Below are positions 10,484 through 23,700 of a DNA stretch of 64,000 nucleotides, one piece after another; position 1 is the first letter of the stretch, and the number at the start of each line of letters is the position of its first letter. Below the pieces are notes generated by a model, which searched no databases, was not told the origin of the DNA, and saw only the letters and a program-made list of their open reading frames with translations. Position numbers and translations under genes: made by a program. This DNA comes from Stratiolaelaps scimitus (taxonomy: Eukaryota; Arthropoda; Arachnida; Mesostigmata; Laelapidae): positions 124,001 through 188,000 of the forward strand of contig JABWDB010000014.1 of NCBI GenBank assembly GCA_019614645.1. The letters are read 5' to 3'.

Positions 10484-11247
10484 CTGCATTATGTATGTAA
10501 AGAATAGCAGAGAAAACGGAATTGGCTAAAGCGCGAAAAAGCAGACGAAGAAAAAAAAAGAGGAGAAGTCGAATGGAAAGGGGAAAAGGCAACAAGAGAA
10601 AAGAGATTCGGTGTCATAGTCCCGTGTGTCTGTCAAGCGGTGGGTTGCCGCCAAGGACGGACTGACTGACTATCGCTGACATCCACTCGCAGAGTTCTCT
10701 ATCCTTTACTCATGAGCTTTTTGCTGTCGTTCCCGATTCCCGGGTTCCTTCTTCGCCTACTACTTCGAAGCTATATAGGACACGTAGCAGCGTCGCCCGA
10801 AGTACACCGAGTGGCTTCACGCCGGAGTGTCAGTTCACATGGCTGTAGACGAATGGTGGCAGCCGTAGACGAGATTCATGATCACTCAGGTGAAAAGCCA
10901 AAGGGAATAAGCAACCAAAAACCGGGAGAAGAAGACATGGCCACTGACAGAAGTCGACTCGACGGGCAACCCACTGCAGTATCGGCCTAGCGGTGGTTAC
11001 TCTGGGTTTGGTGGGAGGCAAAGCTAAGAATAGTTCGCACAGTGAGTGGGGGTGTGGGCCTCCAATACTATTCGGGTACGTAGCTTACCACGGGACCCTG
11101 GCCTAGCGGTGGATAGTGATGGAAAGCCAAGCGGACATAAATACGTATGGATACAGGATTGACGTGAACTTCGATCGGACGGCATGTAAGAATGGAAAAG
11201 GGAACTACGCAGCTAGGTCTACCCAGTGGCCGTGGATTACGACTTAC
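10484..11247 (-). other. Predicted intron of the receptor-like gene
   Basis: This 764-bp interval lies between a consensus donor (AAG|GTAAGTC, cut after 11248 on the minus strand) and the acceptor before 10483. No domain was recognised inside it on either strand. Confidence 0.5.
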
Positions 11248-11515
11248 CTTCTATGAAGAGGCAGCCTGTAGCTCGTAGGCAGTATGCCAGTGGGAGCATC
11301 TGCTTGTATAGCAGGCCAGACTTCCGGTCGAGCCATTTAGACCTTGATGTTGCTGATGCTGACAACACCGCACCGGCATCGCCTCCTACTCTTCTTTTGC
11401 ACGCGTCGTCGCTTTTCGGATGCATCGTTCGTGGGCCGACGAAAAATACTTCTCCACGTTGTGTCGGATACGACGCAGACGAAACTCCGAACCTTTCCTC
11501 ACCTCCACCCTCCAT
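11248..11515 (-). CDS. Gustatory-receptor-like gene, first coding exon (predicted)
   Basis: This minus-strand exon of 268 bases gives 89 codons plus one base. The ATG at 11515-11513 has a good context (AAAATGG). The donor is a textbook AAG|GTAAGTC. Its last residues (YKQMLPLAYCLRATGCLF, about 70-87) look like the conserved N-terminal segment of gustatory receptors (hydrophobic, 'PL..l.r..G'), which precedes the first membrane span supplied by the next exon. Splicing to 10483 keeps the frame (phase 1 to phase 1). The first about 60 residues are low complexity and less sure. The true start could lie in an upstream exon. Confidence 0.5.
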
Positions 11516-12841
11516 TTTCGCGAGGCCGGTACTGTTACTTCAGAGGCGGGTCCCAACTTCTCCGAGAAGCCTGACTCTGGACCATGTGGGGTTTTCGGAC
11601 AAATGCGACGAGGGCGGCGGTGGCGGAGGCGTTCCTGCAAACGACATTCCATGCAGCCGGCTCAGCATCGACTGGTCGAACGAGAAGCTCGTCCTTAGAA
11701 GCACGTTGCGCTGCGTGTGAGTCGGATAGGGCCTGCCTGGCCCGGTGGTGGTTTAGGAGAGATGGGTGGAAAGTGGCCAGTGGCTTCGTATGTTGTGCTG
11801 CGCTACCACCCGTCGGACATCACTGCTATTACTATGACTACGGCCGCTACCACCACCAGAATAAAGCCGAACTAACAGGCGGACCTCACGAAGTCAAGCT
11901 AGTGACAGCTCCGTGTAATACAAAAGACCGTCGCGGCAGCTGGCTCGCCTCCCGACTTCCCGTTGAGTTCTCGTTGGCTCGACATTAATCCGGAAGGAAG
12001 GGCGTCCTATCAAGAAACGGAAGTGCCGTTCCTCTGGAGTGGCCTTCGTTTGCCGCCGCCGCCGCCGCCGTCTGCGTCGATGTGTGCGTCAACGGCTAGC
12101 CGGCCGACTGAGCGATCGGCAGGGTCCGGGCGAGCCAGCGTGCCCCTTCAAGCGGCCCTAGACGCTCCCCTGCGATCCCACCGCGGCCGACCAAACAGGC
12201 CTTCAATCCATTCTACTCAACTCCGCCTTAGGGTGAATATTGAACTCTTTTATTAACCTCTCCCTCGTCGACGACGACAGTAACGACAACACATATACGC
12301 CGACGGACGGCCGGCCACTGGCCACCGGGTCAACTCCCCGTTCCATGGCACTCCGCGAACACGACCCATGCCACGAGCATACATATAGTGAAGCGCAGAA
12401 CCATTCCAGCTTATTCGTTTGGTTATAGTTTCGATTAGTATCTGTCCAATGTAGGTGACCGAACGTCCCCGGGCAGGACCCCAACACGGAAGCCGAAGTA
12501 GTCGTAGGAGACTACAGCACCCGGCTATACAACATTAGCCGGAGCAGTTACACACCTTCCCTAGAGATCGAAGTTATGCCCAGCGTGCTGACTCTAGGGA
12601 AGAGATAGACGCTCAGCAGAGGATGGTTTTAGCAGGCAGAGGCGTTCTGTCATCCGCGTCAACCCTGAACTGGGTCGGCCCACTTTTATGGGGATTGGAA
12701 GGTGTCTCTGGCAGTGTCCGTGCGTTTGAAGAAAATTTCCTCCTCTCAAAAAGACGAACCATGGCAGCTATAGCAGCTTGGCTATCTTTCTCGATCGCTT
12801 ATTCTTGGAGCTATTGCCCATCAGGTTTGACGCATCAATGA
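11516..12841. promoter_or_regulatory. GC/CpG-rich island upstream of the receptor-like exons
   Basis: GC-rich sequence carries a (GCC)n tract at 12050-12070 and open frames on both strands that show no family resemblance. Its position just upstream of the minus-strand receptor exons makes promoter or 5' untranslated sequence the simplest reading. This is inference from composition and position only. Confidence 0.3.
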
Positions 12842-13590
12842 GCGGGTGCGACCACATCTACATGACCAGCATCGTGACATAAAGGCATGAGGAGAAGGGA
12901 CCCAGAGCTGGTCTGCACATTTGACTCCCTTACGGATATATGGTTAGTATACATATGGAGGACTGTGTACTACCACACCACCAGAAATTAACAGGATCGA
13001 TACATTCAAACGGCAAAACAAATGGTCTTAATCAAAATGTGAATATATATATATATATATGGTAGTCACGGGGATTAATCTTGAAGATTGATGCTTGTGA
13101 AATATAGACAGTTGTGAATTAAGTACACTGTAATATGTGTGCTTAGAAGAGGGGCTTTTATTCAACTGAGAGACCAGCATAGTATGCACCACAAAGCGAG
13201 CGACTTCGTGTTGGTGAGTGAAATCTTCTACAGGAATTTGACGCTGTATTCGTGAGCAGCACTATCTATAATGGGGCAAATTAAATCCATTCTCAAGTCA
13301 ATACATTTTTGAAGACACGAATCTTGTGAAAACCAGATGAATCTTGCAACTAGGAATATTCCTCTATTTTTATATAAGCAGCCGTGCTAATTAATTTTGA
13401 TGTAGTATTTTTAGCAGATAGCTGGTCAATGTGCTTACATTTACGTACTTTTAATATCAAATAATGTAATATCCCAGGCAGACATGCGTAATATCTGCTT
13501 AGTGGATCTAGTCGGAATGAACCCACCTTGAAACCAGCCTTGTCTCTCCAGGGTTGGAAGTGAATGCAAACGTCAATAACTGAGTATTGT
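12842..13590. other. AT-rich non-coding with (AT)n at 13042-13060
   Basis: Apart from the dinucleotide tract nothing was recognised. Confidence 0.4.
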
Positions 13591-13660
13591 CCCCGAGATG
13601 GTCTAGAACACAGCTTCGATGAATAGACCGGATATCGCAGGTTCAAATTCTCCCTCGGCG
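13591..13660 (+). other. tRNA-like relic
   Basis: A 70-base segment has an A-box-like TGGTCTAGAAC, a B-box-like GGTTCAAATTC at 13640-13650, and ends CCCCGAG and CTCGGCG that can pair at 6 of 7 positions. The D and anticodon arms do not fold cleanly, so it is more likely a tRNA pseudogene or SINE head than a working tRNA. Confidence 0.3.
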
Positions 13661-13840
13661 TTAGCGAGGTGTGGATTTTACCCCCCGGGACTTCTCGTAG
13701 ATGATATGGGTAAGTGCCGAGAAGTGTCTGATGGTAGAAGAGCTGAGGGACAAAGAATGAAAAAGCAAAATAAGCGAGCAGAAGATCTATGCAATGTGTA
13801 TCTGTATCTAGATCGATATGGAGCTGCTCTTAAGAATGTG

Positions 13841-13870
13841 ATATATATATATATATATATATATACATAC
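13841..13870. repeat. (AT)n microsatellite
   Basis: Uninterrupted AT dinucleotides for about 25 bases ending in ATACATAC. Confidence 0.9.
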
Positions 13871-16261
13871 ATCGTTGGGAGCCGTTCAATCTTGGAACTG
13901 GCTTTTCCCTGCTAATCGAGCGTCGGTCCAGCTTCTAGAGCTCGAAGACTTACGTTGCTTGCAATTAACGAAACATGGCAAAGTCATTTTCTGAGAGTTA
14001 CAAATATTTGTTATTCCTGTTTCCCTACGATTTCCGATTTAATAGGATGGAGACTCATTCTGTTTGGCAGGCTTGCTAGCATTATATAATAGATCCAATC
14101 TAGTAGAGCTATTGTGTAAACAACAAGACTTTTCGCTACAAATTTAGATTAATTATGGTGGTGACGTAGGAACCAAACCACGTAAATATTTGACCTGCCT
14201 TGGTTCTTTGCATAATACATGTATGTGTTTGTACGTATATGAGTTGCCGGGATGGAAATAAGTGATGTTTAGTGAAAATATATTGTCTTTAGTCGTACAT
14301 AGGTTGGATAGCCGTTGGAACTGCTTCGATCACCTGCGAAGGCTGGCATGATCTCTGTTTATATGAAACCTCAAAACGACACAACTCCGGAAGTTACCGA
14401 CAGAGAATTACCGAAGTAACTTCTCGTCGATAGCGAGAGGTACCTGACCTCCGGATTCGGTAACGATCTCGTTGCTGGACAACATCATTCTATTTGTTTT
14501 ATATTATCTGGCGTTGGAGGTTGCATCATAGAGTAATGCCATCACCCCTTGTGCGGTAACGTTTCAGTATGCGACGTCCCTCCTCATGGCTACATAACAC
14601 AGAATATCAGAAGGAACACCTGGTACCACTGACGAGCTACCTTTCATAATCGGATTTTACTGTGTGTCCTTCCTTAATACAACTTAGACATCCGGCGGCA
14701 CCCACGGTGGTTTCATCCATGGTTATATATCCTCTGTATTCTCCGAGTTTTTGTCAATATTTTCCATTCGAAAGAGCTACGTCAGGCGGTCCCGCGTTAA
14801 TTTTTAATATCAACACCACGCTGACTTTGGTAACCTAGAGGGGAGGGGATGAACCTTCGTTATTACAGTTTGCCGCCGGCAATTATTATTATTATTATTA
14901 TTACTGGCCCAAGTCCTTGAGAAATATGTATAAGGTCTTTTAATGGGTAGTAGTCTCACACTTCAGCAGCGAATGGCTGTGACGCAGTGAGGTCCGATGG
15001 ATCCATGATGGATCTCTGCCTTCAACTTTATACCGAGAAAAATTTATTATTATTACTATTATCTTATTATTATAATAAATAACAATAATAAGGGACAACA
15101 ATTTTGTTTATCACGTGAACTTGGGCGTTATCAAAACTGTAGCTACGTTAATAAACCGACATTTGTATTATATTGACAAAAGCCCCATAGCAAACATGAC
15201 CAAGAAACTGCACCCGGTTGGCTCGAAACAAGTGTATGTGTCCACATGCAACAACATTACAATCTCGCATACGCGGCGTGAAATAATACAAATTATGATG
15301 ATAATAATTCGATATTATTAGAGTGTAGAAAATGTTCGATAGGTAGGCCACACAAATATAACGTGAACTTCTAACGTCAGCCAAGGATTTTCGAAGCATC
15401 TAATTAGTTATGGACCAACTTAAAAATAGATATCGATTATGCGTAGGTACATCCATTAGGACTGGTCAATGCATTTCGTTAGGCTTGTCGTAGAGGCCTA
15501 TCCTCGAGTCCTGCCCGCTTGCCTTGAGATGAGAAGCCGAGTAGCGTTGTAACGGCCTGACGAATTGTAATCCCGACTGCGGTTGACCCTCGCGACCCAT
15601 AGCTGATTATCCTGTCATTGAATATGCTCTATAAGCAGTGGCTACACCATACGCAGTATTCAATTCTATACAAAATATCAACTATTATTGAGAAAATGCT
15701 CACTCGATGGTTCATTTCGAAGGTGACACAATACTTTCAAAACGATTTTCGTTATCGATAACCTAAGAATACGAGTAAAAACAACGAGATTCCATATTGC
15801 TCAGAATTACAACTGAACCGTCATTACGAAAGGTCAGTACTTAATTAATCCTGATATTCGTTAATTGTTGTGTCATTGGCTGATGTGGCACACAGAGGTG
15901 AATCATTTTGGGGCGAATTTATGAAAATGTAAGTTTGCTTGGCTTCTACGAGAGTTCATAGTCGATGTTTTCTACTACTACTACTAAATGATTTATATGT
16001 GGCTTGCTCTTCACACATCCATGCCTCCGATCCCATTTGTTCCTGCCGTCGGCACCGATTCGCGTGATCGTGCCTCACCATGTTGTACCGCACCCGCGAA
16101 ATGCTTCAGTCTTCGATGCCCCCAGACCAGCGTACGCCAGGCCAACCTTTGAACTTTGAGTTGGGCCACCTACAACGGATGTGAGAGTTACAACAAATCT
16201 CTTGTGCCACCGCCATGCACTGGGAGTGAATACAACAAAGTATCCGAAAAAACTTCACTGC
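13871..16261. other. Non-coding, with (ATT)n at 14881-14903
   Basis: AT-rich sequence with an (ATT)n tract and scattered TTATTA/ATAATA runs near 15045-15090. Slightly GC-richer sequence at 16020-16260 precedes a SINE/LINE tail and may be the unrecognised body of that insertion. Confidence 0.4.
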
Positions 16262-16345
16262 CTACTACTTAGAGAACTTAAGCATTGCGGAAATTGCAGC
16301 TCCTTTAATTCAACCAATAAAACTTTACCCTCTACTTTATTCAAG
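16262..16345 (+). repeat. SINE/LINE shared 3' tail
   Basis: It contains GAGAACTTAAGCATTGC, then TTGCAGCTCCTTTAATTC, then CCAATAAAACTTTACC. This matches the 3' half of the SINE copies at 39.7 and 34.1 kb. No B box lies directly upstream, so it is a truncated SINE or a LINE 3' end. Confidence 0.65.
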
Positions 16346-19079
16346 CTATTCTGACCTTATTACTAAGCTTTTTTCTTCTGATTGTTTTGTAAATAATATT
16401 CGAAATATGTAGTGTCTATTTTTATATATATGCTTATAGGTTATTTCTTAGTTCTCATTGTTATTACTCGATCGTTCCGAGTTTTAATGTTAATCGATTA
16501 CGTTGTGACGCATTTGGTTTATTTCCTAAATTGTTTGTCCGCCACTATGGCTACTTCTTATTTTGCTCCCTTCTAAGAAAACGTCACATATACGTACATA
16601 TTACGTCCTTCGTTTGAAAATCGAAAGATACAACATTTAAAAGCTCATTCGTGCAACCTGCATATTTCGATTGGTTCAACAACATAAGTAACATTGTTGG
16701 ATTAAACGTCCGACTAACGGGCGAGTTCACTTCAACGAGATGCATTGGGAGGTAATTCCGTCTGGTATGTTATATTACTTGACATTACCAATACGTAAAT
16801 GAAATCGCAATGACCAACAGCAATCTGCTAAATATGCTGCATCAAAGTTGGTTAGAGTGGCGATGCTCCCTGTCAACCTGAATCTTACATAATCCTCTCT
16901 CGGAAATTAGCTCCATGCTGTATCAGCTTAATGAGGCAGCTCTTGAGACCGCTTTTCTCCGCATTGATTTGACGTTAAATTCAAACACGCAGCAGCGTGA
17001 CCTATGTCTGACCCTGCGTTTTATAAAATAATGAACTATTCGTAAGGCCCGAGCCTTAATTAGGGCGCACTATCAGGTTGGTTGGTATTAGGGGACGACG
17101 CATGAATGAATGATTCTAATCGTCTTCTGATGTACCTTGTTTTTCGTGGCGTCATTGATCCGTGATCCGTGACCCTAGTGACGTCCTGATCCTTATTGAC
17201 AACTGGAATGACGTAATGGTCATCCGCCTTCATCACAATATAGATAGGCTTGTATCACTCACTAGATGACGTGCTGTATTAACCGTACTCAGCTGAACCC
17301 TGTTCAATGTGCTGTCCTTTACGGCACACACAAATTGAAATTTTAACCAATCACATCGGTGGCAAAGGCTTAGCTGTTCGACATAAATACGGCTGAAACT
17401 TCAACATGAGTTAAGGTCACAGTTTATGCAAAATAATAGATTTTACAGAATTTGTAAATTACTTCGATGGTCGCACAAACAAATAAATTCACCGTACGGA
17501 TTTGGCTCTATCGAATTGTATACCCTTGCTTAAAAGGGTTAATTTATTCACTAATCGTCTTGTATACGTCCTGGGCTCAGTGAGTTCAATTTAGGCATTT
17601 CCAGCTTTCGCTGAAATCGTAATCTCAACGTGTGAGAAAAACTGTGTTGACGCACAAATAAGCGGCTGAAACATAGCACCCACTATTGACTATTTGAGTA
17701 CGACTTGACGACAAAAACAATTAATGTCATTACGTTTCCAAGTCAAGCGCAAGAAAAGGTCGAGATAACTCACCAAGTTTAATTGTCTCGCATCATTAGT
17801 ATACCCCAGATACAGTCCCGTGCGCGAAACTGAACAGCAAAGTACAGCTCCAATCCATTTATGTTAAATGTCGAGCCCATGTGGTGTGATGCATTCGTGT
17901 GCGCCATGCAGTCAAAGGAGACAGGGAGATGCACGGGTACGATTCTCAACGTGCGCATTTGAATTTAAAAAGGGGTCCTTCTTATGAAGTTATACCAAAA
18001 GTAGTTGTGCCATGGATGTTAGATGTTTAAGACTGACATTCAACCTGGAAACTTTTTTGCCTGTGTTAAATGCGGGCGGAAAAGGAAAATGGAAATTAAT
18101 AGGAGAACGTATATGTTTCATTTGTTTATACTTTCTGTTGTCTATGGTAAGTATGGTAAGCCTCGCGGCGGTGGTTTTTATTACGAAAAATTAAGTATTC
18201 CGAAATTGCAGTGCGGGAAATAAAACTCAGGTCATCTCATATCGAGGGAGGCATAAAACTATCTTTAGGGAAAGTTAAAACGAGTTCCTGTAAATATTTG
18301 GTTCAAATTATATTGTGTTTTTTAATCGGGAATGGCTTTCTATACACGAGCAAATCGGAGACACAATGCACCCGCACTACGATGTATTAAACGTTTTTAC
18401 TATAATTTTTTAGGACAACTTAAGCAACTGCAGTGCTGTCAAAAAACCTCACGGAATGAATGAATTAATGACGATAATGAGCTGATGGGCAGAATGGTGA
18501 TGAGGTCAGCGGCGAACCTCGTAGGTGGTTACTGTATCTGTTTGATAGACATGTGATATAAGTGTCTGTTTGTGCTAGATTAAATAATGGAACCCATTTA
18601 GATGATCACTTGAAAATGCATAAACATTCAAGTACTTGAAGCTCATTTTTTTGTTAGTATGCCGGAAAAAACTTATAGCCCTACTCTCTCTATATCAATT
18701 TTGTTTCACTTCATTGACTCTGCTTTTATTTATGTAGCTTAACCTTCTTAGCCAGTGGTTATTCAAAGCGTGGTCATACAAATGAAATAGCACCTGACGG
18801 GAATTCGACGCGAACATCAATAATTTTGTATATTGAGGAAATACTTATGTTGTTCCTCGTACTTGGCTGAAACGTCCCCGGCGTATTCACAGTGTCGCAT
18901 GCACCCAATTTATGATTGGTATAAGAGATGTCATTTTGAACTGTGGGAGCATCAACGTACCCCGTAAAAGTAGTAAATTGCCTTTGGCATCTCCTCCATC
19001 GTCATTATCGTTATACACCGACTTTGCAATTGTCATTATTTCGACACGTAAAATGTATGCGTATCACCACCGAGAGCCG
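16346..19079. other. AT-rich non-coding sequence
   Basis: No gene was recognised. One short open segment at 18089-18146 has a start codon, a hydrophobic signal-like run (MFHLFILSVVYG) and a consensus donor (TATG|GTAAGT). It is discussed as a weak candidate first exon. Confidence 0.35.
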
Positions 19080-20110
19080 ATGTAGCCGGTGACACTAAGC
19101 GAGTGGATGGAACGAGTAAGAACTAAAAAGGTAGAGAGCTACCCACAGTCCTGCTTTTTGACCAAGCCTGCTCAGCCAAGCCGACTGAGAACCGCCCCTC
19201 TCTCTCATCACCCCCGGGCCCGCCGATTTCCCCGTAGAACCCAAATCATTGCGCTCAAACTCTCGAAGCCTGGGTAATCGCCGAAAGGAAGGAAGGAAGG
19301 CTGGAAAACGTACAAAAACGGAACCACCGATGCTTCAACTGGCACTGTCCGGCCTCCGTCAGCCGGTCTTTCTTAGCGACGCTGCTGCTGCTCTCTCTAT
19401 CTCCATCGCTCTCTGACTGTGTTCGTTCGCCCGACTTCACTCATCTCCTACTATCCGCGAGCGTACTCGACCGCTCTACAACTCGTCGGCTGCCTCCCCG
19501 CTTCCTCATGGCCCTCCTCAAGGTTTTGTTCCAACTTTCCTAGAGACTCTCTACTCCACTCTTGCTTGAGTTGGGCTGCTAGCCGCCTCCGGAGCAGACC
19601 GAAGTAGAGTTCGTCGACGGTATCCGCAGGGATCTGTGAGCAGCAGCAGCAGCAGCAAGGGGAGTCTGAGCAAGGAGGCGCAAGCCAGCCAGAGGTTCTG
19701 ACCCGCGCCGTACCTTGACGCTCCGGTCGACCGTTCATCGCTTCGATAATGGAGCGACGAGCGAGCACAGTGGAAAACAACGATGAAGAAGAAGTCGAGT
19801 CGGGGAGAACGAAGCGGTCGTCATGGAAGGCGGGAACGACAGAGTTCAGGAAGCCTGTGCGACCAAGCGAAGCCAGCGGGCCGAGCGACCAACGCATGGG
19901 CTTGGGATTGGGGCGTTGGGAGCTGTTTCGTAGAGAATCGACGTTGGCGAACGGGCTTCATTGATTCAGCGATTTGTTGCGCTGCTGATGATCGCGCCAC
20001 ACTGCGTGTACGGGTCGGCATCTGTATTTGTGATTGTGTTGTCTGTGTACGCGTGTGTGGCCGGATTGGCTTCGCGAGCCGACGAGCCAGTGAATCTTCA
20101 TTTCGCACAG
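19080..20110. promoter_or_regulatory. GC-rich island with (CAG)6, unassigned
   Basis: This island has high GC, many CpGs, a (CAG)n run at 19640-19657 and open frames on both strands. A plus-strand frame from 19749 starts MERRASTVENNDEEE and a minus-strand frame covers 19451-19897. Neither resembles a known family. A promoter with a 5' exon is plausible, and which strand is transcribed cannot be decided. Confidence 0.3.
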
Positions 20111-20648
20111 GGGTCGTGGACCCGTCTCATTTCTTGTGCTACGGTACCAAGTTGCTATCACCATTTAGATATGACAATGCATATACATATACGCAAATCA
20201 AGGTACAACTATGCGTGTTGTAGCTACTAAATAGAATAACGTGTGAGCTCTACTCAGCGAAGTGCGTTTTACATTTTGCTTTAATATTTGATTCCGATTA
20301 ATGCCAGACTTACACCTAGTCGAAGCACTAGGGAGCGAGCAACTATTCAATGTGACTCTTTCAGACATTCTCAACGATTATCGAAAATAGAAATCCCAAA
20401 GTAGTCGCTCATTTGCAGCAGGAAAAATTGCAAAAATGGGTTAATACAATACTAAAAAGTGAATCATAACGTTCCACATAAACAGAATGAGTGGAAAAAA
20501 GACTCAAATCGACTCTTATTATCTACCAAAAGTAGACAGGCAATCGAGAGTAGCTCGCCACCATTGTGGCCACTATCAACGACACGCAAATTGTACTCAT
20601 CTGTGAGAAGTTTGTATCTCCAGCATCAGTCATGTGGACAACTGTACG

Positions 20649-20737
20649 GTAAACGTAAAGCGTTATTGATTTATTAAAGGAACTGCATAGAATGCATAAG
20701 TTCTCCTACATGTCATGCAACGGGATTTGAACCTGTA
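20649..20737 (-). repeat. tRNA-derived SINE, 5'-truncated copy
   Basis: Read on the minus strand it has the B box GGTTCAAATCC (20722-20732 on plus), a TGACATGTAGGAGAACTTATGC stretch, GCAGTTCCTTTAATAAATC and a tail of CTTTACG units (20649-20662). It matches the copy at 34.1 kb closely but lacks the anticodon and D-arm part. Upstream of the B box the match stops within about ten bases. Confidence 0.75.
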
Positions 20738-23700
20738 GTAGGTAAGGAAAAAAAGGGTTTGTCTACGGAACCGTGTATTATCTGTTATTTCCCACGGCAC
20801 GTGGAGCCGAAAAGTTGTCTCGAGAAGGTCGACACTACAGTCGTAAACAGTATCTATGTTCAATGGCGAAGTGCAACATAAATAATCTAGCCAGCGAGGT
20901 TCGTCTAGCGTCGGAGAGTGCAACATATTTGCGGACGAAGCGGCAGCATAAATCGTAGCCATTTTATTCACTCTAATCAGCATTTGTAATTACACCTTAG
21001 ATAATGCGCTGCGTGGAACCTGCAGTTCTACTGCAGTGCCTCGCGTGCCGCACTCATGGGAATGGGAGCCGAGCAGCAAATTGCAGCTGGCCGACGAAGA
21101 GGTGTGATTTGTCGCTAAATGTTGTTGAATGAAAGATGATGTCAGATGGGGCTCAGTGTCGGGTAGAGATAGGGGCCGTGGCGTGAGAAAGGCGACACCT
21201 GTCGGGCGCTCCAACAACATAACCACTATCGTGGAACGGCTTGCTCGGCGTGTGGTGCTGGTGGACACATTTCAGCCTGTTTAGGGTTAACGGAGAACTC
21301 GACGACAGACAAATTGTCATATATCCTTATCCACAAATAAGAATAAGTACGGACGGTGTCATAATTGCAGCAAGTCATTCACTGGCATAACGGATGAGTA
21401 AAAGTGAATTGGTCTATTGACGCTTGTCCCTCGCTGTGCAGAGGCAGAGAGGCAATGCCGTCGCCTCCCTCGGGGCTGGCCATGACAGCCTTGGTCGAAC
21501 ACCGAACTGCCTCCAACTAATTCTCTAATTATTGGATGTTTAAAGTTGTATATACGTCTATTGAAACGATCGCAGCAACTTTTTACGAATTATAGTGAAC
21601 ATAGCGTCCCATGCGTATGCGATATAGCATTGCTTAGCTTCTATTTATTGCCATTGATCAAAATAGAAAGCGTTCTCTCGGACGCATTTTTGCCAGAGGA
21701 TTGGCGCTGTCTGTGCGGCGCTTTGCGTAGCACCACCGTGTACCGATAACACAACGTGACCACCATGTTCGACAAGCTAAAATGTAATACACAATAGAGC
21801 ACACCTGATGTGGCTCAAAGGAACAGAGTATCTAGCTCGAGGTCTATTTTGTGGTAACAATAACAGGACGATTTTGATGCTATCAACTTCAAGACTATCA
21901 AAGAATAAAGCTGTGATCTATATTCCGTCACTGTGGATGACTGTTCTGATAAGCTCTGAAACCTTAAGGACCACCGTCCTCTTAAAAATGCCTTTTCATG
22001 AAAGTGCTGAAGGTGCTATGGTGAACTGCTGAAAGAAGGTGCTATGTTGAACTCCTGCGTGCCATTATAGTCCTTGTTCAAATTTCATGACGGCGTCTGG
22101 AATAGCATATAGCATCAACACTCCATATTCAACTCTACTCGTCATTGCTTTGTTGTAGCTGTAATCACATATATGAACATGAAATACTCGAATTTAGCTC
22201 ATTCATTATTTAAAACCAAGCTGCGTAAACTTTACCTGGCTTTGCAAAGTTTCTCTGAAAACACCAGCTTGCTGTATAACGTTATTTCCTTGCTCAAATC
22301 TCTAAACTGAAGACACTTCTCCGGAAAAGTCCAAATCTGCAAGCAGACATAGAATCATTAGTCATGCCAGGCTATCTATAGACAAGACCAAGCTCCCATC
22401 CAACGATTTACTGCAGTGTGGTAAAACAAACCTGTACAACAGCTCATATGTCCCATATAATTTTATCTCTGGAAAACCTGTGTGGCCAATTAGGAGTTCG
22501 TATCAAATATAACCCTATTGAAATATCAAATATAACACGGTAGATGCGACGAAAAGTTCCGGCAATCGAAATACGTAGTTTTTGCCATTATTCGGTTGGA
22601 CATCTTTTTAAAACGATGTTCATAGTCTCCGGAAATTAGCCTTTTGTTCATTTTTCATTCATTGGACACAATTGAATTTTGCGAGCGAGTAATTTGGTAG
22701 AAATTAACGTTGAAGTCAGAATTCAGATAGTTTTTTGTGTTTTTTTGATGCTGTCATGTGTTTCTCTGCTAGTTGGTGAGCCTAGCCTGAGATAAGGTCG
22801 AATATGCAGTAAGGTCGTAAGTGGTCTCCGATACAGTGGCGAACATTCTCGAGATCGAGAGGTTCGACTTTATACGAACCCTATAAGTTATGCATGTATC
22901 TCTCGAACTCGATACCACGGCGTACACAGTGCTATTGTCGTAATATCAGGCATAACAGCCGCTTGTCCAAAGTCCTAATAATGGTTAAGTTGTTGAATAT
23001 GAAAATCGATATCCTTGAGTGCATCTTGCTATTTTCATTAACTTTTGAAATGTTTACCGACGTAAACACACAACCAGTGAATTTAATGTTGTTTCAATTA
23101 TTCATCTACCCTGGACGTTTCCGAAGTAAATCCTTCTCGAATAGAACTCAATGTATTTTGAATGGGTATGAGCAATTGGTCCATAAGAGTTTGCATCCAT
23201 TTTGCAAACTTCAATTCCGCCAGCCAGAGAGAGAGAGAGAGATCCCTAAAGGTACACCTTTTGTCCGCATGATATAATCATCTATCTATAATATGCAGAT
23301 TTCTAGATTGACAGTTTAGAATATAGGACGTTTTTCGAAGTTATCTTTTCTTTTCTCGCACTCATTTGACAAGTGAGCGCGCCATGTTGGCCCATGGTGC
23401 CCAGATACATCAACAATCGCGGGCCGTAAGCTAGCATACATTTCCAAGGTTACAGCAGAGCTGCCCACTGTAGTTATTGCCATTCTGTCACGTGCAATGT
23501 AGCTAGCCGTATTCGATAGCTAAAAAGAACTTTTTTACGAGAAGGAGGGGGGGTCATTCAGACAGAGGTTTCAATCTCCATATAAACTTTCGTCTCGAGA
23601 AGGAGCTGTCAATTGCTCGTCTACTCAAGTACACAGGTTTCTCCGCCGAGCGTTCCATAAAATGTTTCCAACGTTGAATACATGTTAATACGGCCTCCCC

